From assembly GCA_030147645.1 (NCBI GenBank), contig JASBUY010000349.1:1-6620 (forward strand): a DNA stretch of 6,620 bases, in the 5' to 3' direction. Below, in pieces: positions 6,212-6,620 of the stretch (position 1 is its first letter; every line of letters begins with the position of its first letter). The notes under the pieces were generated by a model. The model worked only from the letters and a program-made list of their open reading frames with translations. It did no database searches and was not told where the DNA came from. Origin of the DNA: Aquabacter sp. (GTDB lineage: Bacteria > Pseudomonadota > Alphaproteobacteria > Rhizobiales > Xanthobacteraceae). The translations under genes and the position numbers were made by a program.

Positions 6212-6272
6212 ATCATGCTCAGAGCCTAGGCATCTAAGGTTCAAACAAATAAAAATTCCAGAGAGAGATACA

Positions 6273-6620
6273 ATGAGCGACTTTTCCTCGCGTGTCTCAC
6301 GCATCTTCACTGCATGCCTGATTGCCTGTGCAGTCCCCACCCTTGCCCATGCGGACAAGAAAAGTAACAGCCTGGTCTATGCATCGGATTCAGAGCCGGA
6401 AAATATCAGCCCCTACCACAATAATTTGCGCGAAGGGATCATCGTCGCGCGCCACGCCTTCGATAACCTGATCTTCCGCAACCCGACCACCGGCAAATAT
6501 GAGCCGCAGCTCGCCACGGACTGGACCTGGGTCGATCCGCAGACGCTCGATCTGACCATTCGAAAGGGCGTGACGTTCCACAATGGCGATCCCCTGACCG
6601 CCGATGATGTGGTGTTCACC
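6273..6620 (+). CDS. Periplasmic substrate-binding protein of a peptide/nickel-class ABC transporter (3' end outside window)
   Basis: The frame is open from ATG 6273 to the last base, giving 116 residues, and continues beyond the window. The N-terminus is a Sec signal peptide: a short basic stretch, the hydrophobic core IFTACLIACAVPTLA, and a likely cleavage site after AHA at residue 27. The mature part begins the SBP_bac_5 (family 5, DppA/OppA-like) fold: LVYASDSEPENISPY (34-48), then YEPQLATDWTW (76-86) and IRKGVTFHNGDPLTADDVVFT (96-116), the family's signature G-V-x-F-H-x-G-D-P-L-T-A-D-D-V. Such proteins deliver oligopeptides, but also nickel, opines, sugars or glutathione, to a two-permease, two-ATPase importer, so the substrate is open. 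A purine-rich GAGAGAGA (6261-6268) is the ribosome binding site. The first 55 codons are less GC-rich at position three (21 end in A or T) than later ones. The gene is divergent from the LysR-type gene, which probably controls it. Confidence 0.9.
   Translation, partial: MSDFSSRVSRIFTACLIACAVPTLAHADKKSNSLVYASDSEPENISPYHNNLREGIIVARHAFDNLIFRNPTTGKYEPQLATDWTWVDPQTLDLTIRKGVTFHNGDPLTADDVVFT

Noticed and set aside
6224..6231. GCCTAGGC palindrome in the 5' leader of the binding-protein gene
   Set aside because: It is an isolated 8-bp palindrome with no partner, no known role and no repetition in the window.
6119..6358. An upstream ATG at 6358 that would give a 394-residue LysR-type protein
   Set aside because: The extension runs through the divergent promoter region and antisense to the signal peptide of the neighbouring gene. 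The GTG at 6118 has a good ribosome site and the family-typical N-terminus.

Overview
The window is GC-rich DNA with a strong preference for G or C at third codon positions. It fits a chromosomal region of an alphaproteobacterium, probably in the Hyphomicrobiales (a Xanthobacteraceae-like member is my guess). That placement rests on base composition, codon use and the feel of the protein sequences, not on a database search.

Layout: (1) Positions 1-204 hold the C-terminal end of a PepSY-associated membrane protein. (2) A 214-base spacer follows, with an AT-rich patch and several TTTCG/CGAA half-sites. (3) A forward glycerol operon runs glpD (419-1921), glpK (1968-3464), glpF (3562-4287). (4) On the reverse strand, converging on glpF with only 12 bases between the stops, lies a GlpR-type DeoR repressor (4300-5070). 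A 14-bp hairpin spans the junction. (5) Upstream of glpR, also on the reverse strand, is a LysR-type regulator (5174-6118). (6) Divergent from it, starting at 6273 and running off the end, is a secreted periplasmic binding protein of the peptide/nickel ABC transporter class (SBP_bac_5). A good LysR-type T-N11-A palindrome lies between the two divergent genes.

Together the glp genes form a complete aerobic glycerol pathway. GlpF admits glycerol by facilitated diffusion, GlpK traps it as glycerol-3-phosphate, and membrane-bound GlpD oxidises that to dihydroxyacetone phosphate and passes the electrons to quinone. GlpR very likely represses glpDKF until glycerol-3-phosphate accumulates. The GlpK lacks the E. 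coli fructose-1,6-bisphosphate loop and the firmicute phospho-histidine loop, so control may rest mainly on transcription. The LysR/binding-protein pair looks like the start of a separate uptake locus whose substrate cannot be read from this window.

I found no mobile element, CRISPR array, RNA gene or plainly new system. This is an ordinary catabolic region with a few regulatory details worth checking.
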